Shown piece by piece: positions 61,448-64,000 of a stretch of 64,000 nt of DNA. The position numbers and the translations under genes are program-made. Within the stretch, counting starts at the first letter, position 1. Each line of letters starts with the position of its first letter. The DNA comes from Circinella minor (taxonomy: Eukaryota > Mucoromycota > Mucoromycetes > Mucorales > Lichtheimiaceae). The notes below the pieces were generated by a model that worked only from the letters and a program-made list of their open reading frames with translations, made no database searches and was not told where the DNA came from. The DNA lies in the NCBI GenBank assembly GCA_016758965.1, contig JAEPRB010000063.1:62001-126000 (forward strand). Direction: 5' to 3'.

Positions 61448-64000
61448 TTACCAGTCGTCCTCGTCAGAAAATACTTCTTCACCACGCTTACGACGTTCCA
61501 TACGTTCTTTCTTCTTCTTACGAAGTTCCTTGGAGCTAAGCTTTTCTTTCTTCTTTACAGCCTTAACAGTATTACCTTGTGCATCGACCATGTCCTCTTG
61601 TTCTTCTTCCTTGACGACAGTAGTACCATTACCAGAGACCCAATTGTGACCGGAAGCAACAAGTTCACCATCATCTACCTTCCAAACTTCAGTACAAAGA
61701 GCTTCAGAAAATTGACGGTTGTGGGTAACAATGACAATACCACCACCATATGCCTTGATAGCACCGGCTAAGGCACCGAGCGAATCACGATCCAAATAAT
61801 TGGTAGGTTCATCAAGAACCAACATGTGAGGCTTATTCCACATGGCAGCACCAATAACCAACTTGACTTTTTGACCACCGGACAAACCACGGATACGTGA
61901 ATGCGTAGCAAACTCAGGTTCTAAACCAACTTCATTCAAGTGCTTTTCAATTTCCTTGGAAGTTAATGGACGGTTGAGACCCAACTTGGAGGCTTCTTGG
62001 GCATCGACTTCAGCAATCTTTTTGCCAAAGCCCATGGTTTCAAGACGTTGACGGGAGATCCAAGTGTTTTCGACAGAAGATTTTCCTTTCCATGAAACTT
62101 CGTATTCGTACGATTGCTTGAGCTTGCGACGGCCGACAATATCTTCGACAATACGCTTTTCACCTTCGATTACGAAAACTTGATTCATTTGCTTTTCTTC
62201 TTCTTTAGTAATGACACGGTCAACCTTGTCAAGTTCTTCACGATCTTCACCGGTAGCATAACGCCATTGGATATATTCGTTGGGGGTACTGTCCAAGTGC
62301 TTTTCAATGTGATGGAATGCATGTTGGGCGACATAGGCAATACGCAAGTTTGGATGCTTCCATACGGTACCGATATCAGACTCCATTTCACCTGTCAACA
62401 ACTTAATCAAAGTGGATTTACCTTTCAAAAAAAAAATAAGCGTCAAAGGATTAGAACGAATCAAAAATAGACATAAACAAAAAAAAAAAAACAATATATG
62501 CACACTATAAAACACCCAAGCAAACGATAATAATAATAATAATAAAAATAATAATTTACCTGCACCATTAGGACCAATGACGGCAACACGTGAAGCCAAT
62601 GAACATTGCATGGTGATATTCTTGAGTTGTTTCTTTTGAGTATTGGGGTATTGGAAGTCAACATTCTTCATTTTTAAAATGGCACGTTCCTTGGTCTTGA
62701 TACCTTCCAAATAGCCAGGTTCTGGGAAACGGAAAGCAAGTTCAGATGCTTCCAATGAGTAATAAGCGGCAGCACTTGGTACCTTTCTAACGAATTCGGA
62801 CAAGTTACCCTTGTAACGTTTAAGCTTGTAGTTCTTTTCGTAGTGAATGATATCAGAACAGACGTGATCCAAGAAACCGGAATCGTGAGACACAATAATG
62901 GAAGTGACAGTCTTCAAACCAAGCAAGTAATTTTCTAACCAGGCAACATTGACAACGTCCAAATGATTGGTAGGTTCATCCAAAAGCAAAATGTCGGCAT
63001 TCATAAGCATAGCACGGGCCAAAGCCAGCTTCATCTTCCAACCACCAGAAAGTGAGCCAATGGTTTTGATTGTTAACATTTCTTCAGTGAAACCATAGTC
63101 ACGGAGGATCTTAGTAACTTGATCACGATCCGTTGTTTCGACACCTTCTGAAGAAATGATAAAGTCAACCAAAGGAGTATCTGCTTCGGAACCATCAATG
63201 TCGTGTTCAACGTAGACAGTCTTGAGTTCGGATTTGGGAGGGAAACCATCAACTTGTTCATTGGCAATAGCACGCATAAGAGTAGATTTACCACAACCGT
63301 TGTGACCACACAAACCATAACGACGACCACGCTTAAGACGCAAGGAAGTACGATTCAAAAGAATCTTGGCACCATAGGCAAGAGAGAATTCACAGTTACA
63401 AAGGTCTTCACCTTCTTCATCATCTTCCTCTGGATCTTTGGGAGTGACAGCTTCTTCACACTTGTCAAGAGCCTTGTTGACAAGCACTTCGGCGTCAGCA
63501 GCAGAGAGGAAGGCTTTGATATAAGGAGTAAGTGAAGCGATCCATACTTTTTGGAAAAAGTTCTTGGCAACACAGAGAGATAAAGCGACATCACAAACAA
63601 ACTTGATGGAAGGATCAAAGAAACTATCAATTTTAGCAGGCAAAAGTTCCTTGAATGCTTTATTGACTTTTTCAGACTTGTCAGCTGTGGAAAGAATTTC
63701 AACATTGGAAGAACCAACACGAGCTAAAGTGGCAAGAGCCTTTTGAACGACACCACGGCATTCAGGATCAGCGACAACATCTTGAATCTTTTCAAGAGCA
63801 GGCAACAACAATGGCAAGAATGGAGCAGCAATTTCGGGATCATCAACGAGTTTACACATGTTATCAATGATCAAAGCAGCTTTGCGTTTAATGGGTGTGG
63901 CACGTTCGTTCAAACCACGGCTGAGCAAAGGTACCATAATGGATAATGTAGCTGCATCTACTTCTTGGACAAAGGTGGTAGCACCAAGTAAATGAATAGT
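61448..64000 (-). CDS. TEF3: translation elongation factor 3 (ABC-F ATPase), N-terminus beyond window
   Basis: Reverse strand; two visible exons, 64000-62560 and 62421-61448 (intron 62422-62559), giving 804 residues of a protein usually about 1040 aa. The missing part is the N-terminal HEAT array. Visible: the end of HEAT/four-helix bundle, ABC1 with Walker [15 protein letters not shown], signature [15 protein letters not shown] and [17 protein letters not shown]2 has [14 protein letters not shown], a chromodomain insertion ([15 protein letters not shown]), signature [17 protein letters not shown] and [15 protein letters not shown] Lys/Arg-rich tail ends [12 protein letters not shown]3 is the fungal ribosome-bound ATPase that promotes E-site tRNA release. 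The single visible intron splits the ABC2 Walker A between GAG and KST. Confidence 0.98.
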   Translation of the reverse strand, partial: TIHLLGATTFVQEVDAATLSIMVPLLSRGLNERATPIKRKAALIIDNMCKLVDDPEIAAPFLPLLLPALEKIQDVVADPECRGVVQKALATLARVGSSNVEILSTADKSEKVNKAFKELLPAKIDSFFDPSIKFVCDVALSLCVAKNFFQKVWIASLTPYIKAFLSAADAEVLVNKALDKCEEAVTPKDPEEDDEEGEDLCNCEFSLAYGAKILLNRTSLRLKRGRRYGLCGHNGCGKSTLMRAIANEQVDGFPPKSELKTVYVEHDIDGSEADTPLVDFIISSEGVETTDRDQVTKILRDYGFTEEMLTIKTIGSLSGGWKMKLALARAMLMNADILLLDEPTNHLDVVNVAWLENYLLGLKTVTSIIVSHDSGFLDHVCSDIIHYEKNYKLKRYKGNLSEFVRKVPSAAAYYSLEASELAFRFPEPGYLEGIKTKERAILKMKNVDFQYPNTQKKQLKNITMQCSLASRVAVIGPNGAGKLLFLLLLLLSFAWVFYSVHILFFFFCLCLFLIRSNPLTLIFFLKGKSTLIKLLTGEMESDIGTVWKHPNLRIAYVAQHAFHHIEKHLDSTPNEYIQWRYATGEDREELDKVDRVITKEEEKQMNQVFVIEGEKRIVEDIVGRRKLKQSYEYEVSWKGKSSVENTWISRQRLETMGFGKKIAEVDAQEASKLGLNRPLTSKEIEKHLNEVGLEPEFATHSRIRGLSGGQKVKLVIGAAMWNKPHMLVLDEPTNYLDRDSLGALAGAIKAYGGGIVIVTHNRQFSEALCTEVWKVDDGELVASGHNWVSGNGTTVVKEEEQEDMVDAQGNTVKAVKKKEKLSSKELRKKKKERMERRKRGEEVFSDEDDW

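Noticed and set aside
1..64000. tRNA or rRNA genes
   Set aside because: I scanned by eye for B-box-like GGTTCGA sequences with a plausible cloverleaf; candidates near 31800, 34786 and 56780 lacked an A box or stems. An Infernal or tRNAscan run would settle this.
1..64000. CRISPR arrays, insertion sequences or phage-like genes
   Set aside because: No spaced direct repeats or prokaryotic gene organisation; the spliced eukaryotic genes make these inapplicable.

Overview
The window reads as nuclear DNA of an early-diverging filamentous fungus, most likely Mucoromycota/Mucorales-like. It is very AT-rich, its genes carry many short GT-AG introns (roughly 60-200 nt), intergenic DNA is full of homopolymers, and it encodes fungal proteins: translation elongation factor 3, sterol C-22 desaturase CYP61/ERG5, a diaphanous-type formin and a DH-domain RhoGEF. 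Gene models below were assembled by eye from splice signals. For every gene given a complete model, the exon lengths sum to a multiple of three.

Layout: 1-451 (-) 5' end of an unrecognised acidic/Asn-rich protein; 2768-6337 (+) CAMK/SNF1-like kinase; 7345-8332 (-) VPS29; 8333-12424 gene desert with decayed coding pieces; 12425-12987 (+) small secreted beta/gamma-crystallin-like protein; 12988-16465 second desert; 16466-22649 (+) formin; 24499-25973 (+) KAE1/OSGEP; 26251-29975 (-) coatomer beta' (SEC27); 32563-33109 (-) ATP synthase subunit g, divergent from 33314-33550 (+) a 78-aa membrane protein; 34821-36627 (-) F-box/LRR protein; 37825-39728 (-) RhoGEF; 40042-40486 (-) only the first two exons of an inorganic pyrophosphatase; 41518-41781 (-) 3' exons of a Cys-rich small protein; 42588-42690 (-) a Lys-rich C-terminal coding fragment; 43063-45449 (+) ERG5/CYP61; 46862-49148 (+) a poly(A) polymerase paralogue; 49538-52088 (-) WDR26/Gid7-type LisH-CTLH-WD40 protein; 54798-56521 (-) MFS sugar-type transporter; 58813-60035 (+) secreted GH25-like protein; 61448-64000 (-) EF3, running off the right edge.

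The genes are ordinary eukaryotic neighbours, not an operon. They cover trafficking (VPS29, SEC27), polarity and the cytoskeleton (formin, RhoGEF, kinase), tRNA t6A modification and translation (KAE1, EF3), protein turnover (F-box, Gid7), mitochondrial function (ATP20, the 78-aa protein, possibly the pyrophosphatase) and sterol synthesis.

The most notable observations are these. (1) A ~2.9 kb island (about 39.84-42.71 kb) is bounded by very long A/T runs, and genes are cut off at both borders. (2) The WDR26/Gid7 gene has a coding-like, NLS-bearing N-terminal extension upstream of its first AUG, suggesting near-cognate initiation. (3) The palindrome TACGTA is strongly concentrated in gene deserts. 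(4) The poly(A) polymerase paralogue is divergent and lacks the usual C-terminal RNA-binding region. No tRNA, rRNA, CRISPR array or intact transposon was recognised.
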